A DNA stretch of 64,000 nucleotides from the NCBI GenBank assembly GCA_014218235.1, contig CM024755.1, forward strand, positions 166,277,941 through 166,341,940. Reading direction: 5' to 3'. Below, piece after piece: positions 52,137-64,000 of the stretch. Below the pieces are notes generated by a model that worked only from the letters and a program-made list of their open reading frames with translations, had not been told where the DNA came from and made no database searches. The position numbers were made by a program, and so were the translations under genes. Numbering within the stretch: position 1 is the stretch's first letter; every line of letters starts with the position of its first letter. The DNA comes from Colocasia esculenta (Eukaryota > Streptophyta > Magnoliopsida > Alismatales > Araceae).

Positions 52137-55100
52137 GTGTTTCTATTGCAGGGAAGCCCTAGAGTATCTAAGTGGTACCTGGATAGCGGATGCTCAAGGC
52201 ACATGACAGGCAACAGAAAGTTATTCTTGCACATTAAAGATGAAGAAGGTACAGTGACTTATGGCGATAATGGAAAAGGTTCAGTGATCGGTTGTGGATC
52301 AGTTGGCAGCCAAGGCAGAACCCTCATTGAAGATGTTCTATGTGTTCAAGGACTCAAGCATAATTTGATAAGTATCAGCCAGTTGTGTGACAAAGGTCAC
52401 CAAATCAGATTTCAAGAGTCAAAGTGTCTTATTATGAAAGATGGAGTAATAGTGTTCGAAGCCTGCAGAGAAAAGAATTTATTTGTGCTTCACCTAGAAG
52501 AGTTAAAGGATCAAGATGTATGCCTTGCAGCAAATAAAGATCAATCAGCTAAATTATGGCACAGGAGATTGGGGCACTATAGTCTGGATGGAATCAGAAA
52601 ATTAGTTAAGAGAAATCTAGTAGAAAGTTTGCCCAAAATAAGCTCAAGGATAGATGGTGTGTGTGAACCTTGTACAAAATGGAAGCACACAAAATCATCT
52701 TTCAAGTCGAAGACAGTAGTAACCACCTCCAAACCATTGGAACTGTTGCATATGGATCTGTTTGGACCAATGAGAACCACCAGCCTAGGGGGAAAGAAAT
52801 TTCGATTTGTGAAAGTAGATAATTATTCAAGATTCACTTGGGTATCATTTTTAGAGCACAAAGATGACACCTTTGATAACTTTGTTAAATTCAGTAAGAA
52901 AGTTCAGAAGGACAAGAAGTTCAGTATAATAAGTATCCGATCAGGTCATGGAGGAGAATTTCAAAATGAAAAATTTACAGAATTATGTGATGATCAAGGA
53001 ATTGAGCATAATTTCTTAGCACTAAGGACACCATAGCAAAATGGAGTTGCTGAGAGAAAGAATAGAACATTATTGGATATGGGCAGAACCATGCTGTCAG
53101 AAAACAACCTCCCAAGATATTTCTGGGCCGAAGCTATCAACACAGCATGCTACATAATTAATAGAGTGATGATCAAGCCAATCCTGAAGAAGACATTATA
53201 TGAACTATACAAGGAAAAGAAGCCTAAAGTCAGTCACTTCAGGACCTTCGGATGTCCATGCTTCATCCACAACAATGGTAAGAGAGACATTGGTAAGTTA
53301 GATTCTAAGTCTGATGAAGGTATATTTATGGGGTATGCTTCTAAACCCAAAGTTTATAGAGTCTTTAATAAACAAAGTTTATTAATAGAGCAAACTGTCC
53401 ATGTCATTTTTGATGAATCTAACCCTTCCTTGAGAAAGGAAGTAGATAGTGATGATGATGATGCAGATAAACTATACAAGAAACTCAAGAATACATCTAT
53501 CAAGGATAATGAAGATCCACCCTTGGAAGAACTACAACAAAAGAAAATATCCCATGAAGATCTTCCAAAGGAATGGAGATACCGGAAGGATCACCCAAAG
53601 GACAACATTATTGGAGATCCATCGATTGGGGTAAGAACAAGAGGTAATGTTATTCCATGTGACTATCTAACATTTGTTTCTCAAATTTAGCCAAAGATAG
53701 TCAATGAAGCAATGTCTGATGAATCCTGGATTTTAGCCATGCAAGATGAACTTAATCAGTTCAAGAGAAACCAAGTTTGGTCCCTTGTTCCGAGACCATC
53801 AGATCATCCTGTTATTGGCATCAAATGGGTGTTCAGAAATAAATTGGATGAAGCTGGTGTTATCACTAGAAACAAGGCTAGACTAGTTGCTCAAGGCTAT
53901 TCCCAAGAGGAAGGCATAGATTTCGATAAAACCTATGGACCAGTGGCTAGACTTGAGGCTATTAGAATTTTACTTACATATGCATCTACATTGGATTTAA
54001 AGCTTTTTCAAATGGAAATAAAATCTACTTTTTTAAATGGCCATATAAAGGAGGAAGTCTATGTAGAACAACCTCCTGGTTTTTATGATGTAAGTTTTCC
54101 AAATCATGTTTTCAAATTACATAAAGTTTTATATGGATTAAAGTAAGCACCTAGAGCATGGTATGAAAGACTTAGTGCATTTTTATTAAACCATGGCTTT
54201 ATCAGAGGACAGGTAGATAGCACATTGTTTATTAAATATAAAGTAAAAAATATATTGCTTGTGCAAATTTATGTAGATGATATAATTTTTGTATCTACTG
54301 ATGAATCTCTGTGCAAGTACTTTGAAAAGCTTATGCAGGGAGAACTCGAAATGAGCATGATGGGGGAGCTCAACTACTTCCTTGGACTTCAAATCAAACA
54401 AGGCAAAGAAGATACACACATCTGCCAAGCAAATTATACCAAGGAATTATTAAAGAAATTTAGATTTGATCATGCAAAGCCACTGTTAACACCAATGAGC
54501 ACATCTACAAGGTTAGACAGTGATAAAGATGGTAAGAAAGTAGACCAAAAGCTTTATAGAGGTATGATAGGATCATTACTTTATTTAACTGCTAGTAGAC
54601 CTGATATTTTATTTAGTGTATGTATGTGTGCAAGGTATCAGGCTGATCCCAAGAAATCTCATTTAATATCTGTTAAAAGGATTTTTAGATATCTAGCTAA
54701 AACTCATAATCTAAGTTTATGGTATCCAAAATCATGCGAAATTAATTTAGTAGGATATTCTGGTGCTGATTATGCTGGATGCAAGGTAGATAGAAAAAGC
54801 ACCAGTGGTAGTTGTTAGTTTCTTGCAGGATGCTTGATTTCATGGTCCTCAAAGAAGCAAAATTCAGTAGCACTATCAACAGCTGAAGCTGAGTACGTGG
54901 TTGCTGGAAGCTATTGCACACAACTCCTATGGTTAAAACAACAACTTGAGGATTATGGACTGCACATCAAGACAATTTCATTATTGTGCGACAACACAAG
55001 TGCAATAAATCTTACCAAGAATCCAGTTCAGCACTCCAGAACCAAGCATATAGAGGTTAGATATCATTTTATTAGAGATCATGTAGCTAATGGTAATATA

Positions 55101-55211
55101 AATATTTCTTTTATAGATACTCTAAATCAGTTAGCAGATATCTTTACAAAGGCCTTACCTGAAGAGAGATTTACGTCTCTTAGAAGGGAACTAGGATTGT
55201 GTAATTTGTAA
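52137..55211 (+). pseudogene. E4 pol (protease, integrase, RT, RNase H)
   Basis: One reading frame of about 1025 codons with four stops: TAG 53034-53036, TAG 53688-53690, TAA 54144-54146, TAG 54816-54818. Protease WYLDSGCSRHMTG; GAG-pre-integrase LWHRRLGHYS; integrase LHMDLFGPMRT (Asp), IRSGHGGEF (second acidic site is Gly) and QNGVAERKNRTL (Glu); RVT_2 WVFRNKLDEAG, ARLVAQGYSQEEG and QIYVDDIIF intact; RNase H SWSSKKQNSVALSTAEAEY and KHIEVRYHFIRDHV, ending ELGLCNL. Inactive but well conserved. Confidence 0.9.
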
Positions 55212-55384
55212 TAGATTTTTCTACATTTGACTGAAATAATAAATCTTTCAGAATAATGTTTTTTCTCTCCCTGGATTTAAGTGCATTCTTTAATTGCGTG
55301 CTTCATAGATTGCTTTGACGGTTCATTATTTTATAAGATTTTATCTATCTCAAAATCGTCTCTTTTTGTCATTTTCCGCATTTA

Positions 55385-55736
55385 TTGCAGCATCCTTTCA
55401 AAAGCAATTTTACCTTTTTCTTTAAATCCCATAATCTATGCCATACCGATTTCACCTTCTCTCTCATCTCTTTCGACTTGCCTGGAACGATAAGCCCTAT
55501 CGATTCCGGCTCTCCTTCTCTAAAAAATTTCAAAGAATCCCTCTCTTCCCGTGAAAATTTCTTGAGGGCTTCTGCTCCATTCCTCCTCACGATCCACCAG
55601 AACCTCTCCTTGTTCTATTCCATGGCGGTTTCTGGAGTTTCTGGCACTGTTGGGGGCTATGACGTGGTGTTCCTCGCAGCTGAGCAGCATGCAAGATTTA
55701 CAACGGTGAAGACGAAGCTCTGTGGGAACAAGGAAG
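55385..55736 (+). pseudogene. E4 env-like ORF, 5' fragment
   Basis: Internal ATG at 55622; VSGTVGGYDVVFLAAEQHARF and VKTKLCGNK align with the start of E5's env-like protein (SGTLGGYSAEFLSAEQQERF, VKTKLCGNK). Cut after about 38 residues by E5. Position after pol matches Sirevirus env-like genes. Confidence 0.7.
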
Positions 55737-57942
55737 TGTTGCCCAGTTGACAAGCCTAGAGGGGGGGGTGAATGGGTCTTTAAAAATATTTGATTAGTAC
55801 CTGTACTTAAAACATTCACACAAAGACGTTCTTCGATGAAGGTTAGTAACAGTTAGTTCAAAGCGCAATCACACATGAAAAACCACCACACAACACAAGA
55901 AATTATCCTTGTTCGGACCTCCTCTCCTTAGGAGTCCTACGTCCAGTCCCTGAGCAACAACTCAGGATTCTACTAACTAGGGTACAGTCCCCCTATAGAC
56001 ACTACAACACCCAGCTCAGCTGGTCTTCCTTCACACGAAGGGAATTACACCACCCTGGATACCCCACCAGACTTCCTTCTCAACCGAAGGGAAAACAACA
56101 CCCTGGATCCCACCAGGTCTTCCTTCTCAACCGAAGGGAAACAACACACAACAAGGAAGAGCTGGAAATCAAGCCCCTAGATCAAGCTTCAATCAAGCTA
56201 AGATCTGAAGCAAGTAGGACTGAGAGTAAATGATCTAAACAAGGCACTCTCTCATAACTACACTGGCTCTCACAGGATTTCTATTACAGCACAGAGAGCA
56301 AAGAGCTAAAGACACACGAATGAAATTCTTGGCTCTAGGATTCTTTCAGAAGATCAGCAATGCTTGTAGTATTTAATCATGCTTGCTTTCTGACCTTGTG
56401 TCTTGTATATATATATATATCCATTTTGAAATATTGTCGTTGAAGTAGCCGTTGTCTCTTTGTTTGGTAGACGTTAGACTATTTGAAACTTGGAAGCTTT
56501 CAGTCAACAATCTTTTATCCATTTGAGCATGCAAAGAGATAAGGCCTTCTGGCGTCTATATGGTCCAACGTTGTATAACAAAACATCTTTAGGACCCTGC
56601 ACATATTAAATGCTAGAACAGTAGACAGCTAGGCTGTCTCTTGTTGTCAGTAAACGTTGATGTGAATATTCACCAAAATAGCAATGCAAAATAGCTTGTT
56701 CTAAAAGATGTTTGACAGAATATGCACGATAATGAAAAGATATCATCTGCATGCATGCAGAGATACGTTCTATCTTCATTAAATGCACAGCAGTCAGACA
56801 GGTAAGAGAAGACTTTGACTATTCAATGCTTTAAGAGATAAGATAAATATCAAGTCAATATAAACCATAAAGTCGTTGTCTATATGACTTATAAAATCGT
56901 TATGGCAAGTAAGTCGATGTGTTCAATGAAGAAATTGTTATGAATGCTTAACAAATCGTTATGAACATTAAAGAAATTGTTGCGCGAAGTAAATCGTTAT
57001 GAGCTCTAAAGAAATCGTTGCGCAAAGCAAATCGTTATGAGCTCTAAAGAAATCGTTACTCGAAGCAAATCTCTATGAGCTCTAAAGAAATCGTTGCGCG
57101 AAGCAAATCGTTATGAGCTCTAAAGAAATCGTTGCACGAAGCAAATCGTTATGAGTTCTAAAGAAATCGTTGCACGAAGCAAATCGTTATGAGCTCTAAA
57201 GAAATCGTTGCGCGAAGCAAATCGTTATGAGCTCTAAAGAAATCGTTGCGCGAAGCAAATCGTTATGAGCTCTAAAGAAATCGTTGCGCGAAGTAAATCG
57301 TTACGATGAGCAAATCGTTATGATGACTTAAGAAATCTTTACGATGAGCAGATCGTTATGATGACTTAAGAAATTGTTGTGATGAGCAAATCGTTACGAT
57401 GGGCAAATCATTATGATGACTTAAGAAATCGTTGCGATGAGCAAATCGTTACGATGAGCAAATCGTTATGATGACTTAAGAAATCGTTGCGATGAGCAAA
57501 TCGTTACGATGAGCAAATCGTTATGATGACTTAAGAAATCGTTGCGATGAGCAAATCGTTACGATGGGCAAATCGTTATGATGACTTAAGAAATTGTTGC
57601 GATGAGCAAATCGTTGCGACGTCTTAAGAAATCGTTGCGATGACTTAAGGAATCGTTACGATGAGCAAATCGTTACGGTATCGACTTGTTAGCTCTATTG
57701 AAACTGTCATACATAAAGGAAATCATTGTGGCTTTCAAAAGTCAATGTGGACTTAGAGAAATATAACTTTGAAATGATTAAAGCTTCAGAAATATGATAC
57801 TTACCAATATTGGCTTGTTTGACCTTGGTATATTTCCTGTACTTAAGACTTATAAAAAAATATGTTAGAAATTTTGATAGGGTTTTGTTAATCACCAAAA
57901 TAAATATGTAATTGAAATTATATGGGGACAGACTGATCATCA
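55737..57942 (-). repeat. E5 3' LTR (2206 bp)
   Basis: On the minus strand starts TGATGATCAGTC and ends GGGCAACA. Related to E4's LTR but 275 bp longer, largely from expansion of the octamer array (56880-57690). Confidence 0.85.
56880..57690 (-). repeat. AAATCGTT array in the E5 LTR
   Basis: More than 35 copies of AAATCGTT (AACGATTT on the minus strand) in two higher-order units: one with TGCGCGAAGC and TATGAGCTCTAAAG spacers (56940-57300), one with ATGAGC and ATGACTTAAG spacers (57300-57680). Frequent 11-bp odd palindromes ATCGTTACGAT. Confidence 0.88.
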
Positions 57943-57956
57943 ATCTCCCCCTTTTT
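57943..57956 (-). other. E5 polypurine tract
   Basis: AAAAAGGGGGAGAT on the minus strand directly before the LTR's TGATGATCAG. Confidence 0.8.
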
Positions 57957-58301
57957 GGTGATGACAAAATTTATCAATAAGCATGAATAAAAAATTTGAA
58001 TATTTGACGAATGTATTTCAGACATGCTAAGTATTTTTCTTCCCCTTTTTGTCATTAAGCAAAAAGATAATCTGAGACAAAGAATGAAGAGAGAGAAAAA
58101 AAAAATTGAAGGGCACTCATCCAAATATATAGATCAGTTTTGAGGAGTTACAGATAAATAATAAGCAGGGGATAACAAGGAGCCAAAGCGCCTGATGATA
58201 GGGAGTGCCTAGCATTCCTGCTCTTCAAAGAAAGCTTGAAAGGCCCCAAATTCAATTTGATAGGAGGGTTCCATGGTGGGAGCCATCCTTTTGATATGAA
58301 G

Positions 58302-61300
58302 CTACCTTTGATCCGAAAGGAAATCCCCATACTTAGCACTACCAAGGGCTACCTTGTAGGTTAAGAATGCCCCAAAACTGGCAAACCGAAGAAAAGCTTC
58401 AATCTTGAGGGGATAGTCAATCTGAAGCGACCTAAGTTTTGTCTTTAAAGCAAGGAAAACCTTGAACCTTTCGACCCGGGTCAGATAGGAGTCCCGGATG
58501 AGATGAAGAGAGTTGGCATCCAAAAATTCACCAGGAGACAAGGGAGGTTGATTTGAGCTGGCCTGATAGGTATTTAGATCGCCTAGCTGCTGAGCAGACA
58601 AGGGATAGAGCTTCGTCCACTCTTCAGAAGACAACCGCTTGCATTCAGAGAGAATGGGGGCCAGAACATCTGCCTTGATATGCCCCTGAAGATATTGCCT
58701 GAAGACGAATCTTGGGAAAGATAAGTCACGGCCATCTTGCACAAATAATCTGGCCATTACTCTTGCAGCTCACTCAAAGATAAGTGTTCCCACAGAAGAG
58801 TCCATAATCAAAGCATGGAGAGGGGGAAGGAACACTACATCAGGAATAACCAAGGTGGCAAAATCAACCTGAAGGGACTCAGTATGAGTTTTGCTTGAAC
58901 TGAGGGCCCTGATGGCTGCACGAAACTGACCCAACTGAGATTCTGGGAGGCGATTTACATAGCAGTAGTTACTGTACATCTGATACTGCCGGATAAATTT
59001 GATCTCTTTCTGAATGAAAGGGCCAAACAGATTTTTGTGATGGATCTGGAACCACTCAGAAAGGGGAAGAGGAGCTTCCCTAGGTGGATATCGGGCAGCT
59101 TGAACTCGACGGAATTGACTATACAAATCTTTGTTGCTCCGAGCCCACTGCTCTTCAGTTATGGCTTCAGTCAAGGAGAAAACTTTTGACTGTTGAGCCT
59201 TAGAGAGATGGGTATAAGGAAAGATGGTGGTAAGATGATCAGAAAGATGTTGGAAGGGAAGGCCAAAAATGTGGGCAAAAACTACCTTTTGAAGATATTC
59301 TTCATAGATAAGTTTCTACTTATTGGAGATAGAGAGGGAAAACCAAAGGGGAGGATAACAAAGTTCAGAAGAGATAGGATGAGTGGACGTGAGTCTCCTC
59401 TTCTTAGAGACAGGACTGGCAAAGCCTGTCCTGTGAGAGTGGGTCCCAACAGCCAGACGGAACGAAGTATTGCTACTTCAAATTCATCCTTGATATCCTG
59501 GATTTCTACTTGTGTGAGTTGGGCACCCTCAGGAATAATGGTAATGAAAGAGGGAGGTGTAGGTGGATTGAAGATAGAGTCAAGAGTTACTGTAGGAAGA
59601 GTAAAAGTTCCTGATGTAGAAGGACCAGAAGAAGAAGGCCCAGCAAAAGAGGATGCTGGTGGAAGCTGAGGGGAAGATGGTGGAGAGGGAACAATTGTGG
59701 AAGAAACAGGAGATGAGGCAAGTTGGGAGGGAAATGGTTGGGGAGAGGAAACAGATCTTGAACGGGGTCGCTTAAAGGTGGTTGGAGCTGGAGGTGCAGT
59801 GGAAGAAGATGGAGGAGAGGGAGCAGCTGGAGTGGGAAGAAAAGAAGAGGCAGGGGGCTCAGGAGCTACAGCCTGGTCGTCTCGATCAGCTACCGGTTCC
59901 ACTGGATTGAGTGACTCCTTCTCGGGTCCAGACCCCTGACACAAATCAGAATCTTCAACATGCAAAATTTCAGAGGGCTGAACTTCAAAACTTGGCCCTG
60001 CTGGAGCATTAACTGAAGGCCCTGATGACATCTCCACAAGATCAACACCAATTTGCCCGGGTGGCCCTGCATTGTCTTCACTTGGCCCTGAAGGCTCATT
60101 CTCTTGAGGAGTAGAATCTTTGGGCTCTACTGCCTTCAAAACTTCAGACAGCATCACCTTCATAGAGCTCAGTCCCTTATTATACCACTTCATGGTATCA
60201 TTTATTTGAGAGATGTCATTTGACATGGATGCCTGGTGCTCAATGACAGTACTTGCAACTGACTTTACTGAATCCAAGACTGTGCCTTGATCATCCAATC
60301 TCTTTAAGATAGGCTTCAAGTATTTCTTTAGAATTGACTTCTGCCTTCTGTGAGAAGTCTTCTTGAGTTTGATTCTTCTTTCCACTTGCTCTGTGACCTC
60401 TATTGGAACTTCATTATGTCCTGCATTCACAGGAGCATCTTCAGCAAGTGCCTCTTGAGATGCTGCTTCCTTTTCAATATCTTGCTCCCCCTGAACAGGA
60501 GCCTCCTCCACAATTCTTTCTTGCTCCCCCTGAATGGGAGCATCTATTAATACTGAATCTTCAATGTGGCAAAGTGCCACAGACTGATCAACCCCACTCT
60601 CACCGGTGTTTTGAACCACTGGGGAGGAGTGAATGGAGTCTAGTACTTGACGGAGTACAGAAGCCACAGAGGAGGTGGGAAGAGGATCCTCTGAACTTCT
60701 GACAGAATCTGCTACTGCTACATTTTCTTCAGCTACCGGAGTTTTCATTGCAACTTCTGTGTTGGCAGCAACTTCCAGTGAAGCACTAGGCGCTACAGCC
60801 TCTCTTGCTGCTGGTTCTGCAACTACTGATGGACCCTCTGATTCTGCTGCCACTGCTTCGAGTTGGACTTCTTGGGCTTCCCCTAGGATGGGTTCACCCT
60901 TAGCTACTGATGTCTTGGTCCATACTCCGTTGACCACTGAAAAACCGCTTTTCCTTAGATTTCGGGACCTAATTGCTTCGCCCATTTTCTCTACAACGGC
61001 GCCAGAAACATCTACTCCAAAGTGCTGAAAGACTTTGGTGAGCAAGTGAGCATAGGGCAGGGATACATTCAACTTACTCTTGGTATCCCATATTTGATCA
61101 CGGGCAAACTTCATCCTTTCCATCATTACTTCGGCCATGTTGATTTCTTGGTTCTGAACGGCCCAAAACATCATATCCGAATCTGCCTTGGTGCAAGTCA
61201 AAAAAGTAGCACTTCTAGGAACAAGTATTTGACAGACAACAAAGTGCAGAAGGCGATTGAAGGCATTCAACTGATTGATATCTAATTTGCCATCTTTCAG

Positions 61301-61813
61301 TCTAAATTCTAAACCGACAATACCTAGACCCTTTGCCTGGGAGTCCACAGAGTGGATTCCACTATGACCAGACGTGCTCACATCAAACAGGGTCTTCAAA
61401 ACTTCATGATCAATCTTGATTTGGGTTCCCTTGACAGATGAAATCAAGGACCCGTCGGCCTCTGTTCTCAAGCATACATAAAATGCCTTCACGAGGTCCG
61501 GATAGCTAACCTCAGAGAAGGTGGTGATTCCCATCCACTGCATCCTTCTTATAGCGGCAACTACACTGATCATACCATTCTTCTCAAGATCCGCAACATC
61601 TACCGCCTTATTCCCGCAAAGCTTGGTCTTTACGAAAGTAAACCTTTCCTGCTGCTCTGCCGATAGAAACTCAGCGCTGTAGCCACCCAAAGTGCCGGAG
61701 ATAATGGACGATGCCATGGACTTTGGGTGAGGAGGATTTTCTGGAAGGTTGAGATGAAAGAGGAGAGAAAAGTCCTTAAGAAATTCTTCGCGGGAAGAAG
61801 AGAGGAACTTCAA
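58302..61813 (-). pseudogene. E5 env-like ORF
   Basis: ATG at 61813 (an inner ATG at about 61717 starts MASSIISGTLGGY). The N-terminal 250 residues resemble the putative plant transposon / env-like domain of Sireviruses (MQWMGITTFSEVSYPDLVKAFY, RLLHFVVCQILVPRSATF). Then an acidic spacer, a Lys-rich helical/coiled-coil stretch near 60200-60370, a Pro/Ser-rich region, and a C-terminal part (59282-58302) with WARSNKDLYSQFRRVQAARYPP. One frame change near 59310 and a TGA at 58770-58772. No clear signal peptide or transmembrane helix, so membrane fusion is not supported by what I see. Confidence 0.72.
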
Positions 61814-62119
61814 ATGAGCAGAGAGGCGATGTCGGAGTCGTTAGGGTATCGGCTCAGGCAACTAGACGAAAGATGGAAAAAGGTGTAAGGGGGGAAATGA
61901 ATCGTTTTCACATCGATTTTGGGGTTAAATAAAAGTTTTACTGAAAAGCGAAGCGCCAAGAGGTGGCAGAAAACGACAAATAAGTTTGAGCAACCTTAGC
62001 AGACTTTATTAAGGAGAGAGACCAGTAGGGAACAATTTAAATTTCTTTTGCTTAAAGCCATGGAGAGAAAATTTACTTAACTCTGAACATTTATGTCCCA
62101 GTTTTAAATAGAAGTCTTT
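61814..62119. other. E5 spacer between pol and env-like ORF
   Basis: About 300 bp, no coding frame supported. May contain a splice acceptor for an env-like message; I could not identify it. Confidence 0.5.
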
Positions 62120-64000
62120 TCACAAATTACACATGCCCAATTCGCTTCTAAGATATGTGAATCTCTCTTCGGGTAAGGCTTTTGTGAAAATATTTGCTAA
62201 CTGACCATTTGTGTCAATAAATGATATTTCTATGTTACCATTTGCTACATGATCACAAATAAAATGATATCTAACCTCAATATGCTTGGTCCTTGAATGC
62301 TGGACTGGATTTTTGGTGAGATTGATAGCACTGGTGTTGTCACATAGTAGTGGAATTGATTTGATATTTAGTCTGAAATCCTCAAGTTGTTACTTTATCC
62401 ATAGGAGTTTTGTACAACAACTTCCAACAGCCACGTACTCTGCTTCAGCTGTAGACAGTGTCACTGAATTTTGTTTCTTTGAGGACCAGGATATTAAACA
62501 CCCTGTAAAAAATTGACAACAACCACTGGTGCTTTTTCTATCTACTTTGCATCCAGCATAGTCAGCATCAGAATATCCTACTAGATTAATTTCACAAGAT
62601 TTTGGATACCACAAACCTAAATCATGAGTTCTAGCTAAGTATCTAAATATTCTTTTTACGGAGATTCAATGAGATTCTCTAGGATCTGCTTGATATCTTG
62701 CACACATGCATACATTGAATAGAATATCGGGTCTACTGGCCGTTAAGTAAAGCAATGACCCAATCATACCTATGTAGATCTTTTGATCTACTTTCTTACC
62801 ATTCTTATCACTATCCATCCTTGTAGATGTACTCATGGGTGTTGAGAGTGGCTTTGTGTTCTCAAAACCAAATTTCTTCAAAAGCTCTTTAGTGTATTTT
62901 GCTTGACAGATGTGGGTGCCATCTTTTCCTTGCTTGATTTGTAGTCCAAGGAAATAATTTAGCTCCCCCATCATACTCATCTCAAACTCTCCCTGCATCA
63001 ACTTTTCAAAGTACTTGCAAAGGAGTTCATCAGTAGATCCAAAGATAATGTCATCTACATAAATCTGTACAAATAATATGCTTTTAACTTTTATCTTTAC
63101 AAATAGAGTGATGTCTACCTGTCCTCTAGTGAAACCATGGTTTAATAAAAAAGAGCTAAGCCTTTTATACCAGACTCTTGGTGCTTGCTTTAAACCATAT
63201 AATGCCTTATGAAGTTTAAAAACATGATTTGAAAATTCTGTATCATCAAAACCTGGAGGCTGTTCAACATACACTTCCTCCTTAATAAAATCATTTAAAA
63301 ATACGGATTTAACATCCATTTGAAATAGCTTTAAATCTAGAGTAGATGCATATGCAAGTAAAATCCTAATAGCCTCAAGTCTAGCTACAGGAGCATAGGT
63401 TTCATCGAAATCAATGCATTCCTCTTGGGAATAGCCTTGAGCTACCAGTCTGGCCTTGTTTCTTAAAATCACACCAGCCTCATCCAATTTGTTTCTGAAC
63501 ACCCACTTGGTGCCAATAACTGGATGGTCTGATGGTCTGGGAACAAGTGACCATACTTGGTTTCTCTTGAACTGGTTAAGTTCATCTTGCATGGCTATAA
63601 TCCAGGATTCATCAGAGAGAGCTTCATTGACTGTCTTAGGCTCTATTTGAGAGACAAATGCTAGATAGTCACAAGGTATTACATTACCTCTTGTTCTTAC
63701 CCCTACGGATGGATCACCAATAATGTTCTCAGGTGGGTGATCTTTCTTGTATCTCCACTCCTTTGGAAGATTTTCATGTGTAATATCTTGTTGTTGCAAG
63801 TCTTCCAGAGGTGGATCATCCCTGTCTTCAATTGAGGCATCCTTTAGTTTCTTGGACAGTTCATCTGCATCATCATTGTCACTTTCTTCTTCCTTTCTCA
63901 AGGAAGGGTTAGTCTCATCAAAAATAATATACACAGACTGTTCAATTAATAAGGTACATTTGTTAAATACTCTATAACCTTTGGGTTTAGAAGCACACCC
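62120..64000 (-). pseudogene. E5 pol C-terminal half (RT and RNase H)
   Basis: One frame running in from the right edge and ending ELGMCNL at TGA 62120-62122. RT: WVFRNKLDEAGV, FDETYAPVARLEAIRILLAYAS, LYGLKQAPRVWYKRL, QIYVDDIIFGS; RNase H: GYSDADYAGCKVDRKSTSG and SSKKQNSVTLSTAEAEY. Two stops: TGA 62666-62668 and TAA 62390-62392. Otherwise closely parallel to E4 pol; integrase lies outside the window. Confidence 0.88.

Larger units (their letters stand above)
48385..55736 (+). mobile_element. E4: Sirevirus-like Copia element, plus strand, left part
   Basis: 5' LTR 48385-50315, PBS TGGTATCAGAGCC (tRNA-iMet type), gag with a zinc knuckle, pol in Copia order, and the start of an env-like ORF cut at 55737 by E5. 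Its remainder and 3' LTR lie outside the window beyond E5. Large size, env-like ORF after pol and a gag coiled coil are Sirevirus/Maximus traits. Four in-frame stops in pol and two frame changes in gag. Confidence 0.85.
55737..64000 (-). mobile_element. E5: second Sirevirus-like element, minus strand, nested in E4, right end outside
   Basis: Its 3' LTR is 55737-57942, then PPT, a large env-like ORF (58302-61813), and pol (62120 to the edge), all on the minus strand. Left target flank is ggaag (55732-55736). It inserted into the env-like ORF of E4, a member of the same family, in opposite orientation. Only two stops in the visible pol and one stop plus one frame change in the env-like ORF. Confidence 0.88.

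Overview
This is nuclear DNA of a flowering plant, probably a monocot. The signs are intron-containing plant genes (one with a plastid or mitochondrial-type leader, one with an AAACCCTA telo-box 5' UTR), tRNA-Met-primed Copia elements, and very large Tat/Ogre-type Gypsy elements. The monocot guess rests on resemblance of the first gene to the rice protein family as I remember it and is weak. About 50 of the 64 kb are LTR retrotransposons, several nested.

Layout. (1) 1-1409, minus: the 5' part of a mitochondrial RNA pseudouridine synthase gene (three exons visible, continuing off the left edge). (2) 1921-30190: a plus-strand Tat-type Gypsy element (E1) with LTRs 1921-2505 and 29588-30190 and an imperfect target-site duplication. 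Its pol is cut at 5508. Its 3' part holds an antisense, spliced Transposase_28-type gene (27201-29034, minus) with its own TATA box. (3) 5509-27072: a giant minus-strand Tat/Ogre element (E2) nested in E1, with a 2.86 kb 5' LTR at the right, ORF1, gag-protease, RT, RNase H and integrase. Antisense to these it carries a multi-exon plant-mobile-domain gene (7760-12661, plus). Between that gene and the integrase lies a dense array of hairpins and a minisatellite. Only 102 bp of its 3' LTR remain. One deletion explains both that loss and the loss of E1's distal pol.

(4) 30191-40804: the gene-bearing island. It contains a 154-aa conserved plant protein (32722-33186, minus), a fold-back MITE, a solo LTR with a perfect target-site duplication (35012-35735), a three-exon DnaJ-type zinc-finger gene (36026-38199, minus), and, divergently, the N-terminal part of a LONGIFOLIA/TRM-like gene (38868-39269, plus). 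(5) 40810-47706: a complete but dead minus-strand Copia element (E3) with TSD CATTA, interrupted in RNase H by a 355-bp hAT-type MITE with an 8-bp TSD.

(6) 48385-55736: a plus-strand Sirevirus-like Copia element (E4), cut in its env-like ORF at 55737 by a second, minus-strand element of the same family (E5, 55737 to beyond the right edge). Their LTRs contain long arrays of an AACGATTT octamer. All five elements carry nonsense codons or frameshifts, and three integrases lack a catalytic Asp, so none looks autonomous. The biology most worth following is the pair of spliced antisense genes inside the Tat elements and the structured hairpin/minisatellite region next to one of them.
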